DNA from: Paenibacillaceae bacterium
Lineage (GTDB): Bacteria; Bacillota; Bacilli; Paenibacillales; Paenibacillaceae
Direction of reading: 5' to 3'
DNA length: 64,000 bases
Assembly (NCBI GenBank): GCA_004134985.1
Contig: REGQ01000001.1
Coordinates: forward strand, 62,001-126,000
Shown here in pieces: positions 21,122-29,087 of this stretch. Below the pieces are notes generated by a model, which was not told the DNA's origin, searched no databases, and was given only the letters and a program-made list of their open reading frames with translations. Each line of letters begins with the position of its first letter. The stretch's first letter is position 1. A program made the translations under genes and the position numbers.

Positions 21122-21150
21122 ATTATAACAAATGTTCGCAGGAATGAGAA
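21122..21150 (-). promoter_or_regulatory. ruvC promoter with LexA-like SOS box
   Basis: TATAAT lies at 21122-21127 with a weak -35 (TTCTCA) about 17 bases upstream. CGAACATTTGTTAT (21125-21138 on the minus strand) overlaps the -10 box and resembles the Gram-positive LexA (DinR) site CGAAC-N4-GTTCG, the second half being less perfect. SOS control of ruvAB is known in B. subtilis; here it is inferred. Confidence 0.6.
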
Positions 21151-21188
21151 CATACGAAAGCACTGCATTGAAGTTGCGAGATTAGCGC

Positions 21189-21215
21189 AAAAAAAGAAGA
21201 CCTCCCGGTCCTCTT
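21189..21215 (-). terminator. intrinsic terminator after bofC
   Basis: On minus, AAGAGGACC pairs with GGTCTTCTT around loop GGGA, followed by a T run (21189-21195). It begins 8 bases after the bofC stop, separating bofC from the ruvC transcript. Confidence 0.85.
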
Positions 21216-21222
21216 GATTAAG

Positions 21223-21861
21223 CTATGGTGTTCGCTTCATGACTTCCTCGCTCTTGTGCGGGAGCGCATATTCGCTATAAGTCGAAAGAACGCTATTGAA
21301 CTCGGCCAGGTCAGTCACCCTGATGCCATCGGCAAGTTCCTCCAGCCGGTTCTTCGGCAAGCTGCTCTCCATGTAAGGAACATCCACCTGATAAAAGGTG
21401 CGGACGACCTTTTCCTTCTTCGGCGGGCCGTCAAACAATGACAGGTTCCCCTGCTTGTCCATGCTGATGAATGCATTTTGCTTGCATTTGGCAGAAAGAT
21501 CATTCACCTGCTCCTCAAACTGCACATCGTTCTGCTCATTAAAATGCACTGTCCATTCAGGATGCGCGCGCAGTACCTCAATTACTTCATTCCATGCCAT
21601 CAATCCCAGCGGTCGAAATTCTTCTCCGCATATATATTGTCTGCGCAGCACAACATTAACCTCTTGCTTGTCTGAAGCGATTTCCTGCGTCATTCGCTCG
21701 AATCGATTGTTCGTCTGCTCATCTTGGACCGCGGCAGCAGCGCTTGCAGAGGATAACAAGGCAGCTGAATAAGCCACGAGCAACATCGTCCCTAATGACA
21801 GTACCGGCTTTTTGGCTCTGCGCAACCGTTTCTTCACCTGTTTCCAAAGACTGAATTTCAT
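21223..21861 (-). CDS. bofC: BofC-like forespore regulator
   Basis: In B. subtilis BofC is exported from the forespore and restrains the SpoIVB protease, so that sigma-K activation waits. The 212-residue protein has an N-terminal signal or anchor helix (residues about 20-43, ending ASAAAAV), then the BofC core with VVLRRQYICGEEFRPLG and the C-terminal BofC domain (LSAKCKQNAFISMDKQGNLSLFDG). The position beside ruv and safA matches B. subtilis. TGAATA and CATGCAT elements 16 bases apart (21916-21944) could be a sigma-G promoter but the match is weak. Its targets spoIVFAB are also in this window. Confidence 0.88.
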   Translation of the reverse strand: MKFSLWKQVKKRLRRAKKPVLSLGTMLLVAYSAALLSSASAAAAVQDEQTNNRFERMTQEIASDKQEVNVVLRRQYICGEEFRPLGLMAWNEVIEVLRAHPEWTVHFNEQNDVQFEEQVNDLSAKCKQNAFISMDKQGNLSLFDGPPKKEKVVRTFYQVDVPYMESSLPKNRLEELADGIRVTDLAEFNSVLSTYSEYALPHKSEEVMKRTP

Positions 21862-21974
21862 GTCCAGAGCGTCCCCTTTTGTTTTCCCCTATTATTCCTC
21901 CCTAACCATCTGAATATGCATGTTTGCAGTGCAGGTGATATTCATAAGGAATTTCAATCATTCCAATTAGTGCA

Positions 21975-22017
21975 CGGGCGCTGCTGCCTGCGAAGAGCCG
22001 CATGGCAGTAGCGCCCG
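21975..22017 (-). terminator. strong hairpin after the safA-like gene
   Basis: CGGGCGCTGCTGCC (21975-21988) pairs with GGCAGTAGCGCCCG (22004-22017) over 14 positions with one G-T pair. It lies 42 bases beyond the stop of the safA-like gene and before bofC. No T run follows, so it is a terminator-like or 3'-end stabilising structure. Confidence 0.55.
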
Positions 22018-22059
22018 GAAAGCATGAGTTCAGGAGAATTAACGAGGCAGCAAACCTGC

Positions 22060-23658
22060 TTAACGCCTAATCCACGGCTTGTTCCCCTGTTTGCGTGAGG
22101 AGGTGTTTTTTCTGGATGGCGTTGTTTCAGCACGAACCGTTACTTCCTTGTTGCTGTTTTTGCGTCTGACGGTGTTTTTTTTCGATTTTTGTACAGGTTT
22201 CGCTGCTTCAATTTCTTCTCCGTCCACTTCATCGTCTCTCTTGCTGCATCCGCACTGGCAAGGTTTCTTCACTTCGGTGCCGACGCCTTGAACAGGAGCG
22301 TTATGATAAGCATTCGTCTCCATGACCGGGTAGCCGCCATAATTATGGCCGCCCATAGGCATTGCAGAGCTGATATGGCCAGGGTAGCCGGCATAAGGCT
22401 GTGCAGCCGGATTGAAACCAGCGCCCCCCATTCCCCATGGATCGCTGCCATATGCAGACGGTCCGCTTGCCGGGGTAAACCCTGACATGCCAACACCGTG
22501 CAGGCCTGACATGCCGTGCAAGCCCGGATAGCATGGCGATGGCGGGCAATCGCCTGCCTGCTCATGCGGAGCGGACCATCCGCCAATGCCATGCTGTGAC
22601 ATCGGTTGCTCTGCCGGTTGCCAGTTCATTGGCTGCATTGCTTCTGTAGGCATAGCGCCGGAAGCAGACAGTGGAAAGCCGGGCACAGGGTAGCCGGCGC
22701 TTGGATACCATGATGGCGCACTGGCCGGGGATACCTCAGGGAAGCATGGCCATTGGTCCGGTGTCGCCAGCACAGCTGGACCTATGCCATAAGGCATTTC
22801 CTGCATTGGCTGAATGCCTCCTGGAATTTGCGGCGGCATGCCATAACCGCTTGAGGCTCCTGCCTGCACAGCAGGAACATTAAATTGCTGAAACAAATCT
22901 ACCGATTGCTGATATTCGTAATGCACCGGATACCCCGTCATCTCCTGATAAGGTTTGGCAACAGGCTGAGCGTAGCCATAGTGCGACGACTGTGCGGGCG
23001 AGTGGGACGGCCCGACCGGATAGTGTGAGGACTCTTGCTGCATCTGCGGATAGGAATGCGGCTTTGACTCAGCTTGCGGGTAGGGCTGGGGTTTCGGTGC
23101 TGGCTGCGGTATCGGCTGCGGAGCGGGCTGTGGTTTGGGTGTCGGTTGCGGTATCGGCTGCGGTTTGGGTGTCGGCTGTGGTATCGGCTGCGGAGCAGGC
23201 TGCGGCTTAGGCGCTTCCACTACCGGAGCGGTATTTGGTTTTCCCGGATGAACCGGATGGGTAGGAGTTTTTCCCGGGGCCAGCTGCGGTTGCGAAGGCT
23301 GTGCTGGCATAGGCTGCCCGGAGCCTCCCGAAGTTTTAGGTATGTTCACCACTTCACCGACCATAAGCGCATTTGGGTTTTTAAGCTGCTGGTTCGCTTT
23401 CAACAATGCATCGAAAGGAACCCCCCATGCTTTGGCAAGCTTCCACAGTGTATCTCCCTGCTGTACGACATGGTGATGCATAATTTCCGGCATGCCCGGA
23501 TTTGAGGGGTTCGATGGCACCTTGATTTTCATACCGACATCAATTTTGTCAGCATTGGCGATCCCCGGATTTAGCTTCAAAATCTCCTCCACGGTTACAC
23601 CGTACTTTTCAGCTATGCGATACAATGTGTCGCCCTGTTTTACAATATGAATCTTCAC
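22060..23658 (-). CDS. safA: SafA-like LysM spore coat morphogenetic protein
   Basis: Two LysM domains open the protein: HIVKQGDTLYRIAEKYGVTV (residues about 3-45) and VVQQGDTLWKLAKAWGVPFD (about 65-110). They are followed by a proline-rich spacer made of repeated PQP-IPQPTPK units, a long Gly/Tyr/Pro/Met-rich region, and a basic, Lys/Arg-rich tail after the cluster CQCGCSKRDD. This layout fits SafA, the inner coat organiser that binds SpoVID, and the gene lies next to bofC as in B. subtilis. GTG 23658 is chosen since the LysM begins at once and GGGAGG lies 11 bases upstream; an upstream start gives 22 odd basic residues. About 532 residues. Confidence 0.82.
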   Translation of the reverse strand: MKIHIVKQGDTLYRIAEKYGVTVEEILKLNPGIANADKIDVGMKIKVPSNPSNPGMPEIMHHHVVQQGDTLWKLAKAWGVPFDALLKANQQLKNPNALMVGEVVNIPKTSGGSGQPMPAQPSQPQLAPGKTPTHPVHPGKPNTAPVVEAPKPQPAPQPIPQPTPKPQPIPQPTPKPQPAPQPIPQPAPKPQPYPQAESKPHSYPQMQQESSHYPVGPSHSPAQSSHYGYAQPVAKPYQEMTGYPVHYEYQQSVDLFQQFNVPAVQAGASSGYGMPPQIPGGIQPMQEMPYGIGPAVLATPDQWPCFPEVSPASAPSWYPSAGYPVPGFPLSASGAMPTEAMQPMNWQPAEQPMSQHGIGGWSAPHEQAGDCPPSPCYPGLHGMSGLHGVGMSGFTPASGPSAYGSDPWGMGGAGFNPAAQPYAGYPGHISSAMPMGGHNYGGYPVMETNAYHNAPVQGVGTEVKKPCQCGCSKRDDEVDGEEIEAAKPVQKSKKNTVRRKNSNKEVTVRAETTPSRKNTSSRKQGNKPWIRR

Positions 23659-23920
23659 TTTAACGCCAACCTCCCAGTCACGTTTCTCTCGTTCGCGGCA
23701 GATTCGCCTATATGCGGCTCTCACATACGCAAAGGCTGCCCGCCAATCCTTACATCCTATGCAGAGAATAGGCGGGTGTCCCCTAAAATTGAAAAAAAAC
23801 TAAAAATCCAGGTGGCCTTGTCGTATACTGCTTCCTATAGAACAGTCATCCACCAGCCCACTGTGCTGCAGTTCTTTCGTAAGCGATGCTGCGGCTGCAC
23901 AACTGAACAACAGCTTAGCG
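23659..23920. other. non-coding gap upstream of safA, no clear feature
   Basis: Between the safA start and the 38-base repeats I see no credible gene. It contains an A-rich stretch (about 23799-23812) and no well matched vegetative promoter; sigma-E-like -10 candidates such as CATAGGAT occur but lack a good -35. Confidence 0.5.
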
Positions 23921-24034
23921 GTATTGGGTGTGGCAACATTGCCGCGTTGCGGGATGGCACTGTTGAGTGTGCAACATTGTGGCATTGGAGGATGACGCTT
24001 TTGGATGTGCAACATTGTGGCGTTGCGGGATTGC
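23921..24034. repeat. three imperfect 38-base tandem repeats
   Basis: Units at 23921-23958, 23959-23996 and 23997-24034 keep exact 38-base spacing. Shared cores are GCAACATT (at 23933, 23971 and 24009) followed by a G-rich GTGGCRTTG or CCGCGTTG stretch and GGGAT or GGAGGAT. The third and first copies are the closest after the core. The next 38 bases to the right no longer match. There is no open frame of note through them. Confidence 0.8.
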
Positions 24035-24076
24035 CGGTTCGATTGTGATCATCCAAAGTTGGCGGACACACACGTT

Positions 24077-24179
24077 CCGCTATTCCGTTAAAAATGGATA
24101 TTTTCAGGTTTTGGCGGCCACCAAATCCGCTATTTGTGCAAAAACTGGGTTATTAGGCGGGTTTTCAGACCAATAGCGG
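24077..24179. repeat. diverged 50-base repeat pair with CCGCTATT motif
   Basis: CCGCTATT occurs at 24077 and 24127, exactly 50 bases apart, and inverted as AATAGCGG at 24172-24179. Each direct copy is followed by an A run, TGG and then GGCGG about 35 bases on. Similar CCGCTATT-rich intergenic pieces are, from memory, common in Paenibacillus genomes; I cannot confirm that here. Confidence 0.55.
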
Positions 24180-24247
24180 AACCTCTGGCCGCTTAAATTG
24201 AAAAACTATACTATCCCCCCTTCCCATAGCCAGGGCCATACTGGGCG

Positions 24248-24288
24248 AAAAAAACACCGGGTGGCCGCTTTAGAGGCTCCCGGTGTTT
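24248..24288 (-). terminator. intrinsic terminator after ilvE
   Basis: AAACACCGGG pairs perfectly with CCCGGTGTTT (24252-24261 and 24279-24288), and a T run follows on the minus strand. It starts 6 bases after the ilvE stop and ends the hom-thrB-pheA-ilvE direction of transcription. Confidence 0.9.
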
Positions 24289-24293
24289 ATCAA

Positions 24294-25172
24294 TTAGTCG
24301 ATGCTTACACCATCGATTTCTACGATTTTTCTGAACTCGGACAATAGATGCGTTGTAATCGGACCTGCATGCCCGGAACCGATCGTACGCGCGTCCACTT
24401 CACGCACAGCGATTACTTCTGCCGCTGTTCCTGTAAAGAATACTTCATCAGCAATATATACATCATGCAGTGTAAACGGTTCTTCCTTCAGCGGATAACC
24501 GAACTTGGCGCACAGCTCGATAATAGCGCCGCGGGTAATCCCTTCCAGCGCGCCAACATAACATGGCGGCGTGTAGACAACGCCCTTCTTGATAATAAAG
24601 ATATTGTCGCTGGAGCCTTCCGCCACATAACCTTGCGCGTTCAGCATAATCGCTTCTCCAACACCCGCCAGGTTCGCCTGAATTTTAACCAAAATATTGT
24701 TCAAGTAGTTAAGCGACTTGATCTTCGGATTCAATGCATCCGGTATGTTGCGGCGCTGGGATACGGAAACCGATACAAGGCCGTCACGGTAAGCTTCCTC
24801 CGGATAAATCGCAAGCTGCTCCACAATAATAATGACCCAGGCAGACGGACAGCGTTGCGGATCAAGTCCGAGATTGCCGGGACCACGGGATACAATCAGT
24901 CTAATATAGCCGTCCCGCAGCTCATTTCTGCGCAGCGTCTCTACGAGCGCACCCTGCATTTCCTCGTAGGAAAGCGGAATATCGAGCATAATCGATTTTG
25001 CAGAATCGTAGAGCCTGTCCAAATGCTCTTTGCATTTGAAAATATTGCCGTTATAAATGCGAATGCCTTCAAAAATACCGTCGCCATACAAAAAACCATG
25101 ATCATAAACCGAAACCTTTGCTTCGTCTTTCGTGACATATTCACCATTTAAATAAATCCACTGCTGCGCCAT
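24294..25172 (-). CDS. ilvE: branched-chain amino acid aminotransferase
   Basis: A fold-type IV PLP enzyme of 292 residues that makes leucine, isoleucine and valine from their keto acids with glutamate. The N-terminus has YDHGFLYGDGIFEGIRIYNG; the PLP lysine is in LNPKIKSLNYLNNIL (about K155); EGSSDNIFIIKKGVVYTPP and FFTGTAAEVIAVREVDART are further family motifs. It lies 69 bases after pheA with a good terminator behind it. Other class IV enzymes (D-alanine transaminase, ADC lyase) are less likely because of the EGSSDN and GTAAEV motifs. Confidence 0.93.
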   Translation of the reverse strand: MAQQWIYLNGEYVTKDEAKVSVYDHGFLYGDGIFEGIRIYNGNIFKCKEHLDRLYDSAKSIMLDIPLSYEEMQGALVETLRRNELRDGYIRLIVSRGPGNLGLDPQRCPSAWVIIIVEQLAIYPEEAYRDGLVSVSVSQRRNIPDALNPKIKSLNYLNNILVKIQANLAGVGEAIMLNAQGYVAEGSSDNIFIIKKGVVYTPPCYVGALEGITRGAIIELCAKFGYPLKEEPFTLHDVYIADEVFFTGTAAEVIAVREVDARTIGSGHAGPITTHLLSEFRKIVEIDGVSID

Positions 25173-25241
25173 CTCGTGCAGACACCTCCGAGTTCATTCT
25201 CGCTTGACCGCTTAAGGCCAACGGATAATTTAATTTGAATA

Positions 25242-26114
25242 TTACTTGTCATCCTGGTAACTGAAGCTGGGATAGGAGCCCAAAATACGGACCTGACAAC
25301 CGATCGCTTCGATTTCAGCAATCGCTGAAGGCAGCAGAACAGAGTCAAGTGACATCTCAATATCGATATAGAAATAATAATTACCCAGTTTCTTCTTCGT
25401 CGGACGGGATTCAATTCTGGACAAATTGATGCGACGCCATGCAAATGCGGACAACACCTGATGAAGCGCCCCCGGATAATCTTCTGGCAGCGTAACCAAA
25501 ATTGTTGTTTTGCGCGTTTGCGATTCAACCTCGGTAAGCGGACGTTCGCCAAGCAGCAAAAACCGGGTGTGATTATTATTATGATCTGTTACGGATCGCT
25601 GTAAAATATCAAGCCCATGCAGTTCCGCCCCTGCTTTTGTGCCGATCGCCACCCAGCCGGAAGCGGGGTTTTCCTTAACGATGCGCACCGCTTCAACGGT
25701 GCTGCTGACATGCTCCCATTCAGCATGTCCCAGGTTTGCACGCAAAAATTGGGTGCACTGCGCCATAGCCACAGGGTGGCTGAGCACTTTAACCACCCTG
25801 CTGTAATCAATCAGACCCGTATCACCGGTTACTTCAGCGGCGCGTCCGATAATATTTTGAATGGAGGGATACACCCACTCTGCCTGAATGGGCAGCGCGA
25901 CCTCATTAACCATCCAATCAACATGCAAATTTACCGAGCCTTCGATTGTATTTTCAATTGGAATGACACTGTAATCGGTATGACCGCCGCTCGTAGACAG
26001 GAATACATCTGCAATCGGCTTGTAGTAGTGCCAGTCGACTTCTTTGCCAACAAATAAATATCGTGCTGCCTCATCAGAAGTACTTCCTTCAGGCAGCAAA
26101 GCTACACTGATCAT
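25242..26114 (-). CDS. pheA: prephenate dehydratase
   Basis: PheA turns prephenate into phenylpyruvate for phenylalanine synthesis. The 290-residue protein has the catalytic domain with VIPIENTIEGSV and the essential Thr-Arg-Phe in NNHTRFLLLG, then a C-terminal ACT domain with PGALHQVLSAFAWRRINLSRIESRP that senses phenylalanine. It overlaps thrB by 4 bases (ATGA), so the two are coupled. In B. subtilis pheA follows pheB directly; here hom and thrB lie between them. Confidence 0.96.
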   Translation of the reverse strand: MISVALLPEGSTSDEAARYLFVGKEVDWHYYKPIADVFLSTSGGHTDYSVIPIENTIEGSVNLHVDWMVNEVALPIQAEWVYPSIQNIIGRAAEVTGDTGLIDYSRVVKVLSHPVAMAQCTQFLRANLGHAEWEHVSSTVEAVRIVKENPASGWVAIGTKAGAELHGLDILQRSVTDHNNNHTRFLLLGERPLTEVESQTRKTTILVTLPEDYPGALHQVLSAFAWRRINLSRIESRPTKKKLGNYYFYIDIEMSLDSVLLPSAIAEIEAIGCQVRILGSYPSFSYQDDK

Positions 26115-27085
26115 GCACTAACTTCTCCTTTGATCCACTCTGCAAGCGTGGTATGAATTTGCGTACGCGGCAGCAGTGTTACTTCAGGACCGCTCAGACA
26201 CGGTCTAAGCCAAATCGCCTGCGCCGAAATCTGCTCGCGCTGCAGTTCTGCAAGCACGAATTGCTCCAACTCAGCCTTGCGGCTGCTTCGCGCATCAACC
26301 AGCATCAACAGCGTCGGTCCTGCCCCGCTCAGCGCCGCCCCTAGAGCGCCGTGATCGGTCGCCTGCTCGAGTATTGCCGTCATGCCCGGAATAAGGGGCG
26401 CCCGGTAAGGCTGATGCAAGCGATCCTTCATCGCATGTTTGATGAGTTCAAGACTGCCCGATGCCAGCGCTGCGACCAGCAAGGAACTGCGGCTCACGTT
26501 GAATACCGTATCCTCCATGCTGAATTGTTCCGGCAGCGCATGACGCGCTTTTTCCGTAGACAGTTGAAAGTCCGGAATGGCAACCAGCACTTCCAGAGAC
26601 GGATGAGGCTCCAGACGAATATAGTCTGCCCGCTGCCCATCCCAAGCAGCAACAACGATGCCGCCGAACAAGGAAGCACCCACATTATCAGGATGCCCTT
26701 CAAGCTTTGTTGCAATTTGAAACAATCGATCCGTAGACAGGGGTGAGCCAATAAGCGCATTTGCAGCCGTCAGCGCGCATACAATCGCGGTTGCGCTGCT
26801 GCCCAGCCCTCTTGTCAACGGAATATCGCTGTGCATCGCAATGCTCAGTTCAGGCAGGCTGACGCCAGCCTCTTCGAACACAAGCTGCGCTACTTTGTAT
26901 ACCAGATTGGATTTATCACGCGGCACGCCGTCCATCTTCTCACCGTATAGCTCAATGCGCGTTTCATCAGAAACCGACATATCGATCCAGGCATACAGGT
27001 TCAAAGCCATGCCCAATGTATCAAATCCCGGTCCCAGATTTGCCGTACTCGCAGGAACCTTTACGATTACCCGACCATAGTCCAT
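26111..27085 (-). CDS. thrB: homoserine kinase
   Basis: A GHMP-family kinase of 324 residues that phosphorylates homoserine toward threonine. It begins VIVKVPASTANLGPGFDTLGMALNLY and has the ATP loop PLTRGLGSSATAIVCAL near residue 90 and a C-terminal GALGAALSGAGPTLLML motif. GGAGG lies just upstream of ATG 27085. The gene follows hom by 86 bases with a hairpin between, and overlaps pheA. No threonine synthase (thrC) is seen nearby. Confidence 0.96.
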   Translation of the reverse strand: MDYGRVIVKVPASTANLGPGFDTLGMALNLYAWIDMSVSDETRIELYGEKMDGVPRDKSNLVYKVAQLVFEEAGVSLPELSIAMHSDIPLTRGLGSSATAIVCALTAANALIGSPLSTDRLFQIATKLEGHPDNVGASLFGGIVVAAWDGQRADYIRLEPHPSLEVLVAIPDFQLSTEKARHALPEQFSMEDTVFNVSRSSLLVAALASGSLELIKHAMKDRLHQPYRAPLIPGMTAILEQATDHGALGAALSGAGPTLLMLVDARSSRKAELEQFVLAELQREQISAQAIWLRPCLSGPEVTLLPRTQIHTTLAEWIKGEVSA

Positions 27086-27104
27086 CAGTTTTTATCCTCC
27101 AACA

Positions 27105-27135
27105 GGACGGATGGCCGTTCATGTACCATCCGCCC
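27105..27135 (-). other. hairpin between hom and thrB
   Basis: GGACGGATGG (27105-27114) pairs with CCATCCGCCC (27126-27135) with one wobble pair and an 11-base loop. There is no following T run, so it is more likely an mRNA processing or stability element inside the operon than a terminator. Confidence 0.45.
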
Positions 27136-27171
27136 TTTATTAATTTAAATCTGTCGCCACAGCGGCAAATG

Positions 27172-28458
27172 TCAGCCCTCTACCCGGTATACACTTTTCA
27201 CACGGCGAACTACTTCTAGTGATTCAAAAGCTTGCAGCACTTTATTCATTGCTGCCTTATTCGCATCATGAGTAATGACAATAATCTCCGCCTCAGGGTT
27301 AGCCGGATTCGGCTGCTGCAACACAGACTCGAGACTGACTTCATACTCGGCGAACACTTGCGTAATCCGCGCCAACACACCCGCACGGTCATCAACATGC
27401 AGCAACAGGAAATACTTGTACGCAATTTGCTCATCGCTTTTCAATTTCTTAACGTTGTAAGCCGCTGTCGACTGCAGCCCATTGACCCCTAGCTTCTGGT
27501 TTTTCACCACAGCAACAAGATCGGCCACAATCGATGTAGCAGTCGGCATTTCACCTGCGCCCGCGCCATAGAACATCGTCTCGCCCACTGCTTCGCCATG
27601 GACATACACCGCATTGAAGACACCGTTCACCGATGCGATCGGGTGGGTGTTCTTCACCATCGTAGGCTGCACACTTACGCTGATATAATCATCCTGGCGA
27701 TCAGCAATACCGAGCAGCTTGACTTCATAGCCAAGACGCTTGGCGTAAAGAATATCGTCACGGCTAACGCTGGAAATCCCTTTTACGCTGACATCCTCCA
27801 ATGAAATATCCGCTCTGAAGCCAAGTCTTGCAAGAATGGTCATTTTTCGGGCGGCATCAAGTCCTTCCACGTCGGAAGTAGGGTCCGCCTCAGCGTAGCC
27901 CAGTTGCTGCGCTTCCTTCAGCACTTCATCGTACGAAGCGCCCTCCTGGCTCATCTTGGTTAAAATATAATTTGTCGTTCCATTCACAATTCCCATAATC
28001 TTCGTAATGCGATCAGAAGAAAAACCTTCGATCAATGTACGAATAATCGGAATGCCGCCTGCCACACTTGCTTCATAAAGCACATCGCACCGGTGCTCCT
28101 GCGCCTTCGCCAAAATCTCCGGGCCGTGCAGCGCCATCAAATCTTTATTGGCTGTCACAACATGTTTGCCGCGGGCCAACGCTTCCATAATATATTGTTT
28201 AGTATGATCGATCCCGCCCATGACTTCAACTATAACATCAATATCCGGATGATGAATCACTTCATACGGATCTTCGGTGAGCTTGTCGGCATCGATGGAA
28301 ATGCTGCGCACTTTGCTGCGATTTTGCACCAATACTTTCTCAATAATAATCGGCGATCCTACCTGGCTCTGCAAATCTTCCTGATGGCCTTCTACGATAC
28401 GAATTACGCCTGTTCCCACTGTTCCTAGGCCAAGCAGCCCCACTTTTACCGGTTTCAT
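27172..28458 (-). CDS. hom: homoserine dehydrogenase
   Basis: The 428-residue NAD(P)-dependent enzyme makes homoserine from aspartate semialdehyde. Domains in order are the Rossmann fold (VGLLGLGTVGTGVIRI), the catalytic domain with NGTTNYILTKMSQEGASYDE and GYAEADPTSDVEGLDAARK, and a C-terminal ACT domain (DRAGVLARITQVFAEYEVSLES, about residues 350-425) for threonine feedback. It starts 25 bases after pheB. Confidence 0.97.
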   Translation of the reverse strand: MKPVKVGLLGLGTVGTGVIRIVEGHQEDLQSQVGSPIIIEKVLVQNRSKVRSISIDADKLTEDPYEVIHHPDIDVIVEVMGGIDHTKQYIMEALARGKHVVTANKDLMALHGPEILAKAQEHRCDVLYEASVAGGIPIIRTLIEGFSSDRITKIMGIVNGTTNYILTKMSQEGASYDEVLKEAQQLGYAEADPTSDVEGLDAARKMTILARLGFRADISLEDVSVKGISSVSRDDILYAKRLGYEVKLLGIADRQDDYISVSVQPTMVKNTHPIASVNGVFNAVYVHGEAVGETMFYGAGAGEMPTATSIVADLVAVVKNQKLGVNGLQSTAAYNVKKLKSDEQIAYKYFLLLHVDDRAGVLARITQVFAEYEVSLESVLQQPNPANPEAEIIVITHDANKAAMNKVLQAFESLEVVRRVKSVYRVEG

Positions 28459-28483
28459 CCTTCATTCCTCACCCTCACGTATT

Positions 28484-28921
28484 CTATCCTTGTCCGATAA
28501 TAGACGCCTTGCGCACGCCATTCTGCTCCTTGATCGCTTCAAGAAGCACAGGCAGCGGTTGTGACATCGAGCCGATATCCACCGAAATAACCACATTGGC
28601 CATTCCTTGCAGCGGAATGGTTTGATGAATAGTCAGAACGTTTCCTTCCGAAGCTGCAACAAGGCCAAGTACCTTGGACAACACTCCGGAAACATGCATG
28701 AGATCCATCGAAATGGTTACGATGCGCTCGCGTTCAAACTGGTTGAGCGCATAGATGCCATCTTTATATCGATAAAAGGCGCTCCTGCTCAGCCCCGCCC
28801 GCTCGGCAGCTTCATGAACGGTCGCCGCTTCCCCGAGCTGGAGCATATTCTTCACTTGAATTGTCTTGACAATTGCTTCTGGCAATATATCCTCGCGGAC
28901 TACATAGTATCTTTCCGCCAT
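28484..28921 (-). CDS. pheB: ACT domain protein PheB (UPF0735)
   Basis: A 145-residue protein with a short N-terminal helix-turn-helix-like segment (TVHEAAERAGLSRSAFYRYKDG) and a C-terminal ACT domain (GVLSKVLGLVAASEGNVLTIHQ). In B. subtilis pheB lies between obg and pheA; its role in phenylalanine metabolism is suggested but not settled. ATG 28921 follows GGGAGG by 6 bases; the frame stays open upstream but that part has no family similarity. Confidence 0.9.
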   Translation of the reverse strand: MAERYYVVREDILPEAIVKTIQVKNMLQLGEAATVHEAAERAGLSRSAFYRYKDGIYALNQFERERIVTISMDLMHVSGVLSKVLGLVAASEGNVLTIHQTIPLQGMANVVISVDIGSMSQPLPVLLEAIKEQNGVRKASIIGQG

Positions 28922-29087
28922 AATAGTCCTCCCAAGAAAGACATATGTTTCTCTATACAGGACATTATATCGAATTTTGCTAGCAGGGGCAATAGGCAAA
29001 TCATGATTGGCAATAGGGGCGCCCAAAACAAACAGGGCTATCCGCCCGCCGGTCAAAACCCGACTGAGGGAAAGCCCCGTCACACTG

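Noticed and set aside
23921-24034. The 38-base repeats as a CRISPR array.
   Set aside because: Copies abut each other with no spacers, are diverged, and no cas genes are near.
23800-24176. Short frames on both strands in the repeat gap.
   Set aside because: They run through the tandem repeats with no ribosome site or recognisable protein; treated as non-coding.
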